From Owenia fusiformis (Eukaryota; Annelida; Polychaeta; Sabellida; Oweniidae): DNA of 64,000 bases. The translations under genes were made by a program, and so were the position numbers. A model generated the notes under the pieces. It was not told the DNA's origin, made no database searches, and worked only from the letters and a program-made list of their open reading frames with translations. This document shows, one piece after another, positions 1 through 12,584 of the stretch (its first letter is position 1; the number at the start of each line of letters is the position of its first letter). The DNA is taken from contig CAIIXF020000001.1 in the NCBI GenBank assembly GCA_903813345.2, forward strand, positions 10,763,598 to 10,827,597. Direction: 5' to 3'.

Positions 1-389
1 CAAGAACACATTCCAATAAAAACATAATTTGTGGGAGAATGTTCACTCTCTGTATTGTCATAATTATGATGAATTCCATTTTTTATTAAATTATCAACAT
101 GTATGTAGGTGATCATGTTTTTATTTTTGAGTTATTTCTTTAAATCATCCCTAAAAAGTAAAAAATAGGATTTTCTTGGAATGTGTACATTCTCCAATCC
201 TTAAAACCCAAAAGGCAATGCTTATGTATGAAATATGGGAAGTTGCCTACCCTTCTAGTTGAAAGCCCATGGTTGACTCAAAGAAGGCAGGCAATTTAAC
301 AGGATTTCAATAAAATTAACATATTTTTCTGGAGAAATGTTTATCTAAATGAATTCAAATTGTGTTGACTATCTTTGAAGCTGACCTAC
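1..389. other. NAGLU intron, left edge
   Basis: This is intron sequence following the donor at 388-389 (minus strand). I looked for the next NAGLU exon, which should continue after the WGGFKDQYC motif, and did not find it here. No repeat is obvious. Confidence 0.6.
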
Positions 390-3300
390 CAGCAGTATTG
401 GTCCTTGAATCCTCCCCAGTCACTGAGGCGAGTTATACTGGAATTTGGGAACAGCCTGGAATTCAGCAACATCACATACCAGTATAAGTGTTAACCATGG
501 AGAAAACAATTTACAACTTATAGGCGAGTGCCTCTCATGGTGATATACATTTCAGTATAAGAGGACATTACAAACAAAATTTTCTCAAGTTAAATCATCT
601 CTCTTTCTATAGCAATAAACTTGACTACAAAGAAGAAATATATATATTATGAACTGATAATGTAAATGAAAACAGAGAGGTGATCAAATATATCTATAGC
701 TCATATATATATGTGTACAGGCATTACCTCGTTAGGCCCTTTGGCACATGTCCAGCAAAGGCTGGGAGAACAGGTGTCATTCCAAACACTGCCATTCTCT
801 CGAGAATCTTGTGTTGGAGGGCCAGTTGTTGTTGGTGCCAGTTGTCAGAGAGGGGACCACCCCATCCTCGAATGTTACCCATCCTGGCCCTGAAGATTTA
901 AAACAGTAAATGCAGTCCCCTGAGTGTTATGTTAAAATAGAGAGTTATAAGCAAGTGGTATGTTTGTGGAGACGACTGTGTTTAATTCATCTTTTTAACT
1001 TATTGCCTTTTGTCATGGGCGTAGCGCCTGTTACGCACAGAATGCCCGTGTGTACCAATTGTTTCAAGATTTTTCAAAAACTAGGCCTTTAAAAGCGTAT
1101 TTATTTATGATTGTTAATATTGTGTAAATAGGCAATTCTTCAGATAGCCAGATAATTTCTATATTTTGTAATCTTCAATTAATACAGTTTGTCCAAGCAT
1201 ATCCATCGATATCGTTTTGTTTTTCTGGTCCTTTAAAATCAATGTTTCAAGATAGATTCGACGCACTGTGCTTATTTCATGTCCACATGGACGATTTTGT
1301 AATCAACAGAGAAAGTGTCTTAGATATATGGGCCAGAAGGAAGCCAAGGAGGCTTGCTTTAGCCTTGAACTGAGCTTTTGCCAGTTTACCATGGACATTA
1401 CATTTGACCTGAGACCCTTGGTGAAGACTGCAAATGAATTGGAAAAAATAAAATTTGCTAAAATGCATCAATTTATTTGCACATTTTCTGATAACTCCGT
1501 ATTTTTAACGATTTTGTTTTGTCAGAATTGAATTATCTAAAGTTAAAAAAACACTCAGATTGTATCAAATAACGTCTCTGAAAAAAATTTGGCGGGGGAA
1601 CATGCCCCCGACCCCCAATATGCGCGGCCGTTGGCCACGCAGTCAGGCATCAGCGAGTGCGTACCAACTCAAAAAATAGCCCTACGCCCATGACAGTAAA
1701 CAGATATTTATGATATTCCATTTTAACAAATGATTCAAATGAAAACAAATATATGTACGAGGGGTGATCAGGAATTTCTGGACCGTTGGTTCTATTTTTG
1801 CCATTTTCTATCCTTTCTTTGTGATTTGTTCACACAATATATATAGGATCACACCCTGAAGATTTCATTGTTCTATGACATCATTATCCTATTATTTTTG
1901 TTACCATGGTAAGCGGTGATGCAACAAAGTGGAGCTCAGAAAAAATACCAAAGAAAAATCAACAGTAATTTTATATGATGTTTGGACACTGTATTCATTG
2001 CTGAATATTTGACTGTATTATAGGTTGTATTATTTCATTTAGTATTTTCATTAATGTTCATAGTAGCTGTCATTATTCTTCCATTAATTCTAATCCTTCA
2101 AAGAAGTTGCCAGCATTTTGTAAGCATTTGTTATGCCTTTTCACCTAGTCCCAAAAGATGTGATACAGGCCATCCTTGACTACTTTGTAACATGGTGTGT
2201 GAATTCTCGAATGATCTCATTACTGTCCTCAAAGTTCACTGTTCCACAACTGGATGACTCTAACTGCAGTTAGCTTCATTCAAGATGGTGGACAAAATTC
2301 GTTCGTTTTCGATAAATCTCCAATTACAGCCAAACCAAGCTGAATCTTGATCCCAAAAGTTTCGCCATGCAAACTAATAAAGATATGATTGTAAACAACC
2401 ACAAATAAAGGCTCACGCACCCGCGATATTAGAGAAATTGAAAGAAAACGGCTTCACTTAGAATGACTCTAACTGAAGTTAGTGATGACGTAGGAATGAA
2501 GCTAACTGAAACGGGGAATGAAGCTAACTCAATGGGATGAATATATGGACGGCCCTGTCTGTTGTTATAAGATATCTAAATGTTATTGACTGTTGTTATT
2601 GGTTGTAGCCATTTGTATTTTGACATGGAGTGAGTTTCTATTCAATCCCATGGCCGGTGATCGTAGAAATTGGACGGAGGGGGAGCAGACAAATTCTGGT
2701 AGAAATTTCAACAAATCTAGAAAATTTACTTTTTCAAGACAAAATTTAGTTTACGATTGAATGGCCAAATGAATAGGCTTACGGTATGGTAAAATATTGT
2801 AAGTATTCTAGGATTAAAGAATATGATGTAAAAGGCGAAATGCCGCAAACGTCCGAAAGTCAATGTTTTGCTAGTCAAGCAAGAATGGTCTACACGACCT
2901 GTAATTAAAAAACGCCACCATGGAACATTGCAGTATTCTTATTTTAGGTTTACTGAAGACAGATACAGAGACCAGACTCCAACGGATAGGAACAACCAAA
3001 CTAAAACCCCAACACAGAGAGATCACACAACACAACCGAACACAACCAAATAAACTCACCCGACTAGGCACAACCGACCACCTATCTTAACATAATCGGG
3101 CACAACCCGCTACCACCCCTAATTTAACGATCAGGCACAACCAACCACATAACACAATCGGACTCAACCAGATACCTAACCTGACTGGGCACAACCTGCC
3201 CCCCGACCAGCATAACAAAATCACAACATAACACAACGCATTTTAAAATTAACATAACACAATAAGGCACAACTCGAAACCAGGCTAAATAAACAACCAG

Positions 3301-6300
3301 ACACAACCCAACTACAAGCCAACAACACAATACGACACAACCCAATACTACAACCTTAGTTTAACCTCCGAAAACACAACCAATTGTCAAATATACGCAA
3401 CACAATTTGGCACAACCAAATAATAAAACAACAAAACCAAAACACAACCCATAATGGACAAAGAACTACACAATTTTACACAAAACAATCAAAACACAAT
3501 CAGGCACAACCGAACTGGAACACAAAAACACCCAACCAACACTCTCTGAAAACAACACCAATCACGCAACACAATCTGACACAACCACATACTTCATCCT
3601 ACTGGGCACAACCCGCTACCGACCAGCACAACACAATTACAACATAACACAACCACTTTGAAATTAACATAACTTAATGAGACACAACCCGATACCAAAC
3701 TTACACAACACATCCAGGCTCAACCAGACAAACAACCACCAAAACACAATCGACTATCAAACTAACACAATGGAACACAACCAAACAACAAACCAACACA
3801 ATACAACATAGCCAACGAGACCGAATTCAAATCAACCCATTGTTGAATCATTACAACACAACCTGACACCAACCACAGTAACAGAGTCAGTCACAACCCA
3901 ATACTAAATCAATTAAATTACACTATTAAATACAATCAGGCACAATCTACAAACACAACCAAACTATGATACCAATTTACTTAGCACCCAACTAACTGTC
4001 TCCAACTGGAGACAATCCCAAAACAAAACCTAACCCAGCAAAACAACATTCTCTAGAAACCAATAACAATCCCGCGAAACGCGTAACCTGAACAGGAAAA
4101 AGTAGCCCTCACTATATTCTTAACCTTTTTTCTTTGGCCGCTGATGAGAAACATATCATGGAATACCCCCATGAGTTCGAAACATCTTGGGCCCTTATTA
4201 TGACCAACATATAAGGGAGAGGATCCGCAACAGGATCGAGATGTCCGGCCGCTCTACATTAATGACAATAGGAGATGTCACCACTAATGGCATCATCCTA
4301 GGATCAACTAAATATACTCTACCTGTCACATAAGAACTGACAATGGTTTGGGGAAACTTAGATACTAGACCATATCTCCCAGGTCCAATCAACGAGACCT
4401 CTAACCAATTACTCAGATGCGAGTAGTTAGTTACCAGTTTCGCCACCAGGTGGCTGAGTCGGGGGAAATAACATGGCAGGGTATTACAAAATTCCCTTAA
4501 ACTTGAATATTCATCAGTTTTAGTGGTTCATTTTTCATACTACCCTTATGTATCTGATAGTTATACAAATTAAAATATGTCCAGTAAACTGGTAAAGGAA
4601 AATATTATCTGCTCAACACAAGAAAAGATATTTAACTTTTTGTGATTTTACAACATGGGCTCTATGGGGAATCCCCCCGACCTAGAATTCACATTTTCAA
4701 AGAAAACTAAATTTTCAAAGTTGATAAACTCTTTTCAAAACCACATTTCTAGATGTAATTCTAGGCTACATGTAGATTCCAAATATGACATCAGTTTGAC
4801 TGAATTTTGAATTTTTGATGACGTAAATCAAGATTATTTCTACTCGCATCTAGTCTATTGACACAGATTGCATGACCATGCGTGTCCATAAAAGGTAATG
4901 TCTCAAGACATGGTCTAAGCCACCACTCCCAACACTATACACCACACCAACTACTTAATATTTACACAGAACAATTAACCACCAGTACCATGGGAAGGCA
5001 TCATCTGTGGTCACGTGGTTACATAACAAGACAAAGCCCAGTGCGTATGGCAAAACACAGTCTCTCACAAATAATCTAATTAATTAAGGAAATGTGTTCG
5101 AAGTTTAAAAAAGGGATAATAAGAAGGTGAATTCTGTCATAAGCAATAATTTAGTAAACCGTATACACTTATATTATTTTGATAATGCACTGACTGAACA
5201 AATAAAAATGAACATTGCCTTTAACTGCATGTCTTCAATATTCAGGTTGCTACATCATTGTATACAATATTGTTGCTTCACGATAAAAGAAACCCTTTTT
5301 ATCCATCATTCGCTTACAATTTAGAATGATAATATTCTCCGGTGCTATTTGAATCGGGGGGGGGGGTGCTTTTTGATAGTTTTGTTTAGAAAATCGTGCG
5401 AAAAGTGCTCAGAGTGGTGAAAACCTGCGGGAATTAATTTCTGGCCAGGGAGGGGGAAACTACCGAACCTCCAGCTTCCCCTGGTTACGGAACTGCTTAT
5501 TGGTAATTTGTATAGCCCATTATAAATCTCCATTCAGTTAGAGTCATCAATGGTGAAATCTGTGTTGGAGTTAGCTTCTTATCAACCTCAGTTAGAGTCA
5601 TTCTAAGTGAAGCCGTTTTCTTTCAATTTCTCTAATATCGCGGGTGCTTGAGCCTTGATTTGTGGTTGTTTACAATTATATATTTTTTAGTTTGCATGGC
5701 GAAACTTTTGGGATCAAGATTCAGCTTGGTTTGGCTGTAATTGGAGATTTATCGAAAACGAACGAATTTTGTCCACCATCTTGAATGAAGCTAACTGCAG
5801 TTAGAGTCATCCAGTTGTGGAACAGTGAAAGTTGATACCTCGTAATTTGTTTTTCACTGTGGGGAAAAGATAGAAATCATAGCCAGCTAAGTCTGGAGAA
5901 TACAGTGTGTGTGGTACACGGCCACAACCGATGAAATCAATCACATTTTGTAGGATAAGAGGGTCTGTATCACGTCTTTCAGAACTGGGTGAAAAGGCAT
6001 AACAAATACTTACAAAATAATGCTAACTACTTTGAAGGATTAGAATTGACGAATAATGACAGCTACTATGAACATTAATGAAAATACTTAATGAAATAAT
6101 ACAACCTACTACAGTACATGTATGTCACATATTCAGCAATGAATACAGTGTCCAAACATCATATGAAATTACTGTTGATTTTTCAAACTCTAGTATTTTT
6201 CCTGAGCTCCACCTTGGTGCGTTACAGATTACCATGGTAACGAAAATAACAGGATAATGATGTCATAGAACAGTGAAATACTCATGGTGTGATCCTATAT

Positions 6301-9300
6301 ATTTGGGTTATATTGTGTGAAAAAATCACTAAGAAAGGATAAAAATGGCAAAAATAGAGCCAACGGTCCAGAAATTCCTGATCACCCCTCGTACAAATAG
6401 AAAACTAATATATTTACCAAGCAAAAAATGCAGGACCACCAAAATGTTCATCAACCTCTGCTCTTGTTAGGCCTAACTTCATATAAACCTACATTGAAAT
6501 CAACACTAAAATACTCTACATTATCAAAATCATTTAAAGTTTTTAATTTATGTTTAGAAGCATCTTTGGTTCTCTCTATTTGCAGCTGTTAAATGGGTGA
6601 ATATGGTCGAGAGAAGTTATACATCTTTTAATAGGAAGACAGTGGTTTATTTTGCATGTAGCATGCTTATAAGGAAAAGTTGATACTTCATGCATTAGTG
6701 AGTGCTTTACATGACATTGAATATTTGTTAAAATTAGTTTGTGATGTTGTGTTTTTCATGTTTATAAAACCAAAGCTAAGCATTTTTAATTTACCACTAT
6801 CAGATATTAGTGGTATATGTATTAAATGAATTAACAATGTATGAGATATCATACCTTTTGCCATATGGCTTCCTGCCCATTGAAAGCAAGTGGTAGGTTA
6901 ATACCACTGAGAGCCATCCAATCAATCTCTTCCTCCCATCTTGCCCAGTCCCACCAAGCGAATGAGTAACTCACTGTACACACATTCTGATAGTAACGGA
7001 ACCTGGTGAAAAATCAGATTTTGCATTTGGAAAGAATTTAATAAGAATGCACAAGACATCATATTGTATTAGAGTCATGACATGGAAACTAAACAAAAGA
7101 TGCTAAATCAGTCGATCTGAACCAACATTCATATTTAAATATGTGTGAGAATGCCATAAAAGATATGATTAGACACTAATGTAAATGTAAACTTTGATTT
7201 TTTTGTCAGAACAAAATTAAATAAAATTGTTCCTAAGTAGATGTACTCAATTCAAAGAAATGAAAGGAATAAGCATTGTATCTAAGAACCTATCATTTGA
7301 TGTCTTCTTCACTCCAGGGTATGGTACTCGAGGCATGGGGGTGGGAATATTGAGCTGTCTCCCTCCCCAGGATATGTGGCACCCACAATAATACTTAAGG
7401 TAATAATGCAAGCCCCAGGCAGCAGCTACTCCACTAGTGCCCTGGATTTGTAGCTGGCCACTCATAGTTGAGATCTGCATGGAGATAGAAAACTCTTTAA
7501 CTGTTTTAATTTAATAATGATTATTCATCCTAAACTACAATAAAGTACAATAATAAAGTAAACTTTTAAAGGTCTAGTCTAGGTTGAATACATAAGTGTG
7601 ATGACAGGCACATGTATACAATTAAAAAATATATATTTCAATAGAAATCATGCTGAAATGGATTTGATCTCAAACCTGGAAGGTGTCTTTATTGACAGGT
7701 CCTAACTTTTTATCCACTGACACATAAAAACTGTTGGTGAGGTTGGGAAGTAGTCGACCAATCATATCCATGACAGCCTTTGCCTGTTGCTGTTCTGGGG
7801 TATCTGTCACCAAGTGGTCAAGAGTTGGGAATTCTAAAATGAAGGCATAATTTTCTTAAATGTCGGGTTCCTAGAATTAGATCTAGCATAAGCAACCTCT
7901 ACAAAAAAACGACCTAAGCCAGAACATAAAGTGTTACATGTTAATGATTCATAGAGACTGTATGTAATTCCTAGAGTGCAATTTCCAGGTGAATTCAATA
8001 GGGAAATAATCAAATTGTGTCTTCAGATTAACTTTGCTCTCTTTTCAGAGGAATTTGAGAAAATGTGCTGAGTAAGCCACTCCTGCTAAGTAAAACAAAA
8101 ATATTATAAATATTTTATGATGCTGCATGTATGCCTAATATTGATATCACAAAATCATATACTGTTAACTGTAGTGACATTTGGTTGGCAAAACATTTAT
8201 CTTTTCATTCACATTGCTTCTAGTTTCCAGGTTCAGTGCAATATACAGATTTGCAAAATTGCAAGCTTTATTGACAGCTGCAGAAATAATATCCATGGTT
8301 TTATTCTTTCAGATAAGTAATAATTTTAAAGCTTTATTGATTTAATTTTGTCAAGTAAAGTTTCTTTATGAAATGAGCTGATTTGCAAAGAAATTGAATT
8401 TTATTCATGCATTCAGATTTAATTAATTGGGCTGCCATGTGTTAGCTCACTTCTCATTATTTCATGATTTATATGGCAACATGCAATGGGTTTCAAATGA
8501 GTCTGGGTCCTTTAACAGTACATATATGAATTACCTCCGTCACATATGCTATTTGGTATTATTTCCATGCCCAATAGCAATTCTATGGCTACAGTAGAGA
8601 TTCTATGGTCAGGAGATACATTAGCAGTCACATTTGGTATATGGAGAAATCAAATTAAAAATTTATTTTAATAAAAGATAATCAAAACGTTGTTCCAGGG
8701 CTTCCTCAATATCATTATGTGCAATTTTTTCAAAGTATCTCTTAATAAGAATGTTTCCATGTAAAGTTGAAGTTTGTGCTAGTACTTTTCCAAAACCTGA
8801 CAGTCCTTCGTAGTGCTTACATAGAATGTACATTTTGTAGCAATCATGTTTGTCAAGCCTATTTGAAAAGGTGTTTCCAGTCTGAATGTATACATCAACA
8901 CTACATTAGAATCATGATGTAATGATTTTGTATTTTTCCATTTTGCTTATGACTGTATATTTGTATATAAAACACATTTAAATAACTGTATAGTGACCCA
9001 CGTGTCGGAGAGACTGACATATATAAGAGTCAATAAAAGAATATATATATATATATATACATGGATTGTTTATACATCATGTACATGTACATGCATTTCC
9101 TCTATTCAAAATGACAGTGTGGCTCTCAACAAGTATACAAATCACTTACCTCTGCATGAGACATTGTCACCACATAGAATTATGAGCAGCCCAGAAAGGC
9201 ATATGGCAACCTGAAAATTGAAAAATGATTCCCAGATGTACATGTAGATATCCTTTACATGCTACATGTACTCTTTCTGGGCATTAATCAAACATAAAAA

Positions 9301-11055
9301 TAAGCAATCATAGGATCCCAAAATTACGAGAGGCCCCAGGGTTGCTGCACAATTAAAACTATTTTTTCCGAAATACTCAAATATTTTGCATCTAAGGTAT
9401 CAATGTATTTTTCCAAATAGTATTGTATTATGGTCCTTTGATTGCCTATTTCTATGGTTTGATTCATGGACTTAGAAAAAGACAGGAAACTCCAATTAAT
9501 TTAACAACTGTCTCAACCTCAAAAACAGCATTACATAAAAGTCTGCCCTATAAAGATATCCTGAAGTACAAAAGGTATCTTTGCACAAATGGTCTCATTT
9601 GAAACCATGATAAGGTTAAAGTGGGAACAATTTCCGCTCAAGTTGTATTCAATGATCCCGGCATGTTGAAAAAATACTTTGAATAACGTTACAAGACTTC
9701 AGAAACTGTCTATTTATTATTTTTGCAACTAAAACTTGTCCACACACATCTTTTGATAGGTAACAGGGAGAGAAAATTCACCAATTTCATCGTCTTCTTC
9801 ACATATGCCATTTCTCACTATGAATACTGGGAAATTATGAAAAAACTTGTGAAAGTGCTTGTGCGGTCCAGCGAGTTAAGCGCTGATATCGATAGATGGC
9901 GTATGTAAATAAAAAGTTGTTAATGATGGTGTCAGTCGAAAAGACAAGCCAAGTCTACTGTACATAAAAATAATAGTCAAACATATAGGTGAAGATAAAC
10001 GCAGATAATGTTACATGTACATGTATGTTATGAATTCAACGTTGGAATGTACCCCTAATCGCTCCTTCAGTCAAAATGTAAAAATTGTGAATTAGGAATT
10101 TCAAAAATTTGTCAGTTCTACTGGTTGATAAATATGGCCACATCCATACATTTTAATAAAATAAGAATAAGGAAGAATAGATGTTAAACCAAACATCAAC
10201 CTGTTAGCTCAGAAAAAGGTAAAATTTGTTCATTTTTTCTAGATGGGCTTTGTTGAACCTTTAAATTGGTAACTTTATGTATATTCAATGTACAGCGAGT
10301 ATACTGAGTATACATTTTAATAGATACTGTTTCAATTGCAAAGAACAATTCCTTAAACCATTCTTGGAAATATTTTGAATAATGCTTTTTTAACCAAGTT
10401 TCTTTAGTATAATCTAGGCTGAACTTCAGTCCATTTCAATGAATTGGACAATGGTTTGTGTGTCAATAAAACTTCAAAAATGATGGGGCCCAATAATTGC
10501 GATCAAAAGACCAAAGTGCTGTTTCATATGGGGAAATATTTATACATTCATATAAGCAAAACATTAGTTTATTCCAGAAAAATTAGTTTAATGTGCCTCT
10601 TGTAAATTAGGAAGTTTCAGCCATATTAATTTTTTGAAAATTACTTGTCACAGAGAAGCATCAAAATACAAGAGGCCACATTTTTATAGGCCAATCCACA
10701 AGCAATCAAGGATGTACAAATGTGTTTCACATAAAATACGAATGCATTTTTCTCCTGATACTGCATAGTGGTCTTTTGGTTGATAATTTTTTAAGGTTTT
10801 ACTTTTAGATGCATATGACCCAAATTGCCCAAATTGGGCAAAATGAAAAATAGAAAAAAAATTATCAGCAACACAGAACCTCATTTTATAGTCATACTCG
10901 ACAATGCATAGGTATCAAAAATATGTTACAAGTTTTGAGGATGATTAGAAGAAGCCAATTGTGCATTTTGATACATAATGTTTGCTCGAACAAGTATCAT
11001 AATTAACAGAAGAATAATTTAAACAAATATTTACCTGAAAAGACATTGACGCCAT
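390..11055 (-). CDS. NAGLU: alpha-N-acetylglucosaminidase, 5' eight coding exons (partial at left edge)
   Basis: Lysosomal glycoside hydrolase that removes terminal alpha-N-acetylglucosamine from heparan sulfate. Coding exons in transcript order are 11035-11055, 9150-9210, 7676-7833, 7290-7474, 6855-7002, 6418-6488, 728-889 and 390-455. All have GT/AG borders and their phases agree, giving 872 nt or about 291 codons; the human enzyme has 743 residues, so roughly the last 60 percent lies off the left edge. The protein begins MASMSFQ and a hydrophobic stretch ([13 protein letters not shown]), a clear signal peptide split by the first intron. Family motifs in order: [79 protein letters not shown] and [15 protein letters not shown]. 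The catalytic glutamates known in human NAGLU lie downstream and are not in this window. Start chosen because it is the first ATG before the signal sequence. A 5.5 kb intron (890-6417) is almost filled by one large repeat element. Confidence 0.95.
1011..1695. mobile_element. Nonautonomous DNA transposon with 14-bp inverted ends
   Basis: The ends are exact inverted copies: TGTCATGGGCGTAG at 1011 and CTACGCCCATGACA ending at 1695. Near the right end is a GC-rich segment (GGGGGAACATGCCCCCGAC), unlike the AT-rich surroundings. An 87-codon open frame inside (1268-1531) is not recognisable. No clear target duplication was found, so the superfamily is unassigned. It lies in a NAGLU intron. Confidence 0.6.
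2950..4090. repeat. G-poor CACAACC-type degenerate satellite block
   Basis: About 1.1 kb consists almost only of A, C and T on the plus strand, dominated by variants of GGCACAACC and ACACAACC. Longer units recur: the block near 3183-3290 (CTGGGCACAACC, GACCAGCATAACA, ATTAACATAAC) returns near 3600-3705, about 415 bp later, and the block at 3366 returns at about 3544. Open frames on both strands (for example 3384-3647 plus, 3124-3345 minus) follow from the composition and are not genes. Confidence 0.75.
4100..5560. other. Unrecognised core of the 4.6-kb element
   Basis: This segment lies between the G-poor block and the right inverted arm. It has a minus-strand 82-codon frame (4198-4446), a plus-strand 65-codon frame (4882-5079) and a G-run at about 5357. 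Neither frame matches a family I know, and no transposase motif was seen. Confidence 0.4.
9211..11034. other. NAGLU first intron
   Basis: This intron separates the two halves of the signal peptide. It holds one foldback repeat copy (10592-10680). Otherwise I see only AT-rich unique-looking sequence. Open frames at 9723-9908 (+) and 10684-10884 (-) carry no recognisable domain. Confidence 0.6.
10592..10680. repeat. Short foldback repeat, copy 1
   Basis: About 89 bp, beginning TGTGCCTCTTGTAAATTAGG and ending CAAGAGGCCACA; the ends are imperfect inverted copies. A second copy lies at 12019-12104. Shared interior text includes AGTTTCAGCCAT and GAGAAGCATCAAAATA. No coding capacity. Confidence 0.7.
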
Positions 11056-11256
11056 TTTGGACAGTCATGTGATGGAATAGTCTCAGACCAAAATCGAATC
11101 ATTAACATCAACAAATATATTACGTATTGATATATCTGGAGGCAATGTAATAAAAAGATTATCATTATTTATTCAATGAAAATGTAAATCACATATATGT
11201 TTTATTTCGAATGGCTTTATTTACAAATATTAAGGAATCTTACATTTTCGGTCGTC

Positions 11257-11328
11257 GGGGATGTAGCTCAGCGGTAGAGCGCTTGCTTCGCATGTAAGAG
11301 GCCCCGGGTTCAAATCCCGGCATCTCCA
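11257..11328 (+). tRNA. tRNA-Ala (anticodon CGC)
   Basis: This 72-nt sequence folds as a cloverleaf. The acceptor GGGGATG pairs with CATCTCC, with discriminator A at 11328. The D arm is GCTC-AGCGGTA-GAGC. The anticodon stem CTTGC pairs with GTAAG around the loop TTCGCAT, placing anticodon CGC at 11289-11291. The T arm is CCGGG-TTCAAAT-CCCGG. A-box and B-box promoter sequences are intact, and a TTTT run at 11334-11337 can terminate RNA polymerase III. It is divergent from NAGLU, about 200 bp upstream of its ATG. No intron; CCA is not encoded, as expected for a eukaryote. Confidence 0.97.
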
Positions 11329-12018
11329 TACTGTTTTGAAAAATTCAATATTGTTCTGACAATCACAATCCCCAGACTATCACAATCGCTGGCAATCACA
11401 GGGAGAAACGGGAAATTGAAAAAAACTACTTCAGATTTTAGAAACTCAAAAGCTTTCATTGGTGTCTTTCACTCATCTCAAACTAGAAAGGAAACCACAT
11501 TCTGTTTTGTAAGATACATTAGAAACGTGTCTTCTAGAAGGCCATGATTTCCTATGAAACTCTTGATCATGCCATTTTTCAATAAATCGTTGAGAAAGAT
11601 TTATTGATTATTATTCTCATTCCATTGAGCATTGATTGAAATGGAAAACAAGTAGTCATACAAGAGCCATGGACTGATTACAGTAAACTTTTAAATGTTT
11701 GGAAAAAATATTGGGCCAAAAAAGGCCCCAAAAAGTGGGCCTTTTTGGTCATTTCTGGGCCTTTAAAAGCCTTATTTTTTAATTTCAGGCCAAATTTTGA
11801 AGAAAATGGGCCTCAAAATTTCAAAATTTGGGCCCACTTTTGGGTTTTAGTTTTTTTCTCTGATCTGAAATTTGCCCCCCCCCCCCCGTTTGTTGGTTCC
11901 CAGATCCGCCCCTGCAAAATAAGCAATCAAATGACTATATTGCAACAGTATATGAAAAAATAGAAACATATGTACAAGTCCTATATTTCAGATAGTTATG
12001 TATAATGTGCAGCAAATC
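11329..12018. other. Intergenic stretch after tRNA-Ala
   Basis: No gene is seen. A segment at about 11705-11920 is rich in GGGCC/AAAA text and ends with a run of 13-14 C followed by CCCAGATCCGCCCCTGC, which looks like a decayed repeat end. A similar GGGCCC/AATTTTG text occurs near 33020-33120. Confidence 0.4.
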
Positions 12019-12104
12019 TGTGGCCTTTTGTAATTTAGGGAGTTTCAGCCATCTTAATTTCGAAAATAACATGGCAGAGAAGCATCAAAATATAAGAGGC
12101 CACA
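12019..12104. repeat. Short foldback repeat, copy 2
   Basis: This is the second copy of the family at 10592-10680. It begins TGTGGCCTTTTGTAATTTAG and ends ATAAGAGGCCACA, with better matching inverted ends than copy 1. Confidence 0.7.
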
Positions 12105-12584
12105 GATATGATAGCTAAACTACAAAACAAACTAAAATATACAAACGTTAGGACATGTTTCTACTTTTACATATTCTGTTTCAATATGGTGCTTTAATTG
12201 CTTACTTTTTAAGATTCAAAGTACAGTAAAACCTGTATATCTGAACACCTGGCTAATCCGAACACCTTCCAATTTGAATACTTTTTTCGGTCCCATTTTT
12301 TCCTCCCATTGACTCCCATGTTAAATGAACCTTGAAATCTGAACACCTCCTAATCTGAACAGTGAACAACCAGATATGAAAAAGTGACCTGTCTAATCTG
12401 AACATTTTTATCAGAAATCAAATGTCTGGACATTTCAATAATAGCCACATATTGAGTCAATGTTATTGTTGTTATTTATCTTTACATATACATGTACAAT
12501 GTAATCAAAGAACCAATAAAAAGGCCTTTGACAGTACATGGATACGAGGCCTGTTCCATAAGTTATATAATTGTGGTATAAATG

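Larger units (their letters stand above)
1758..6391. mobile_element. 4.6-kb Tc1/mariner-like nonautonomous element with 0.7-0.8 kb inverted arms
   Basis: The left end CGAGGGGTGATCAGGAATTT at 1758 is repeated inverted at the right end (6391), each flanked by the dinucleotide TA (1756-1757 and 6392-6393), as in the Tc1/mariner superfamily. The arms match with scattered differences over about 1758-2505 and 5580-6391, including the AACTGCAGTTAG palindrome and a stretch beginning ATTCGTTCGTTTTCGAT. The middle holds the G-poor block at 2950-4090 and about 1.4 kb of unrecognised sequence with no transposase. The element fills most of a NAGLU intron, and its right end is 26 bp from the splice donor of the exon at 6418-6488. 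Confidence 0.85.

Noticed and set aside
2868-3647. Open frames in the CACAACC block on both strands
   Set aside because: They exist because the sequence lacks G and so lacks most stop codons in these frames. There is no domain and the composition is repetitive.
4198-4446. Minus-strand 82-codon frame as a gene or element protein
   Set aside because: No motif I recognise, and it lies inside a transposable element core. Left unassigned.
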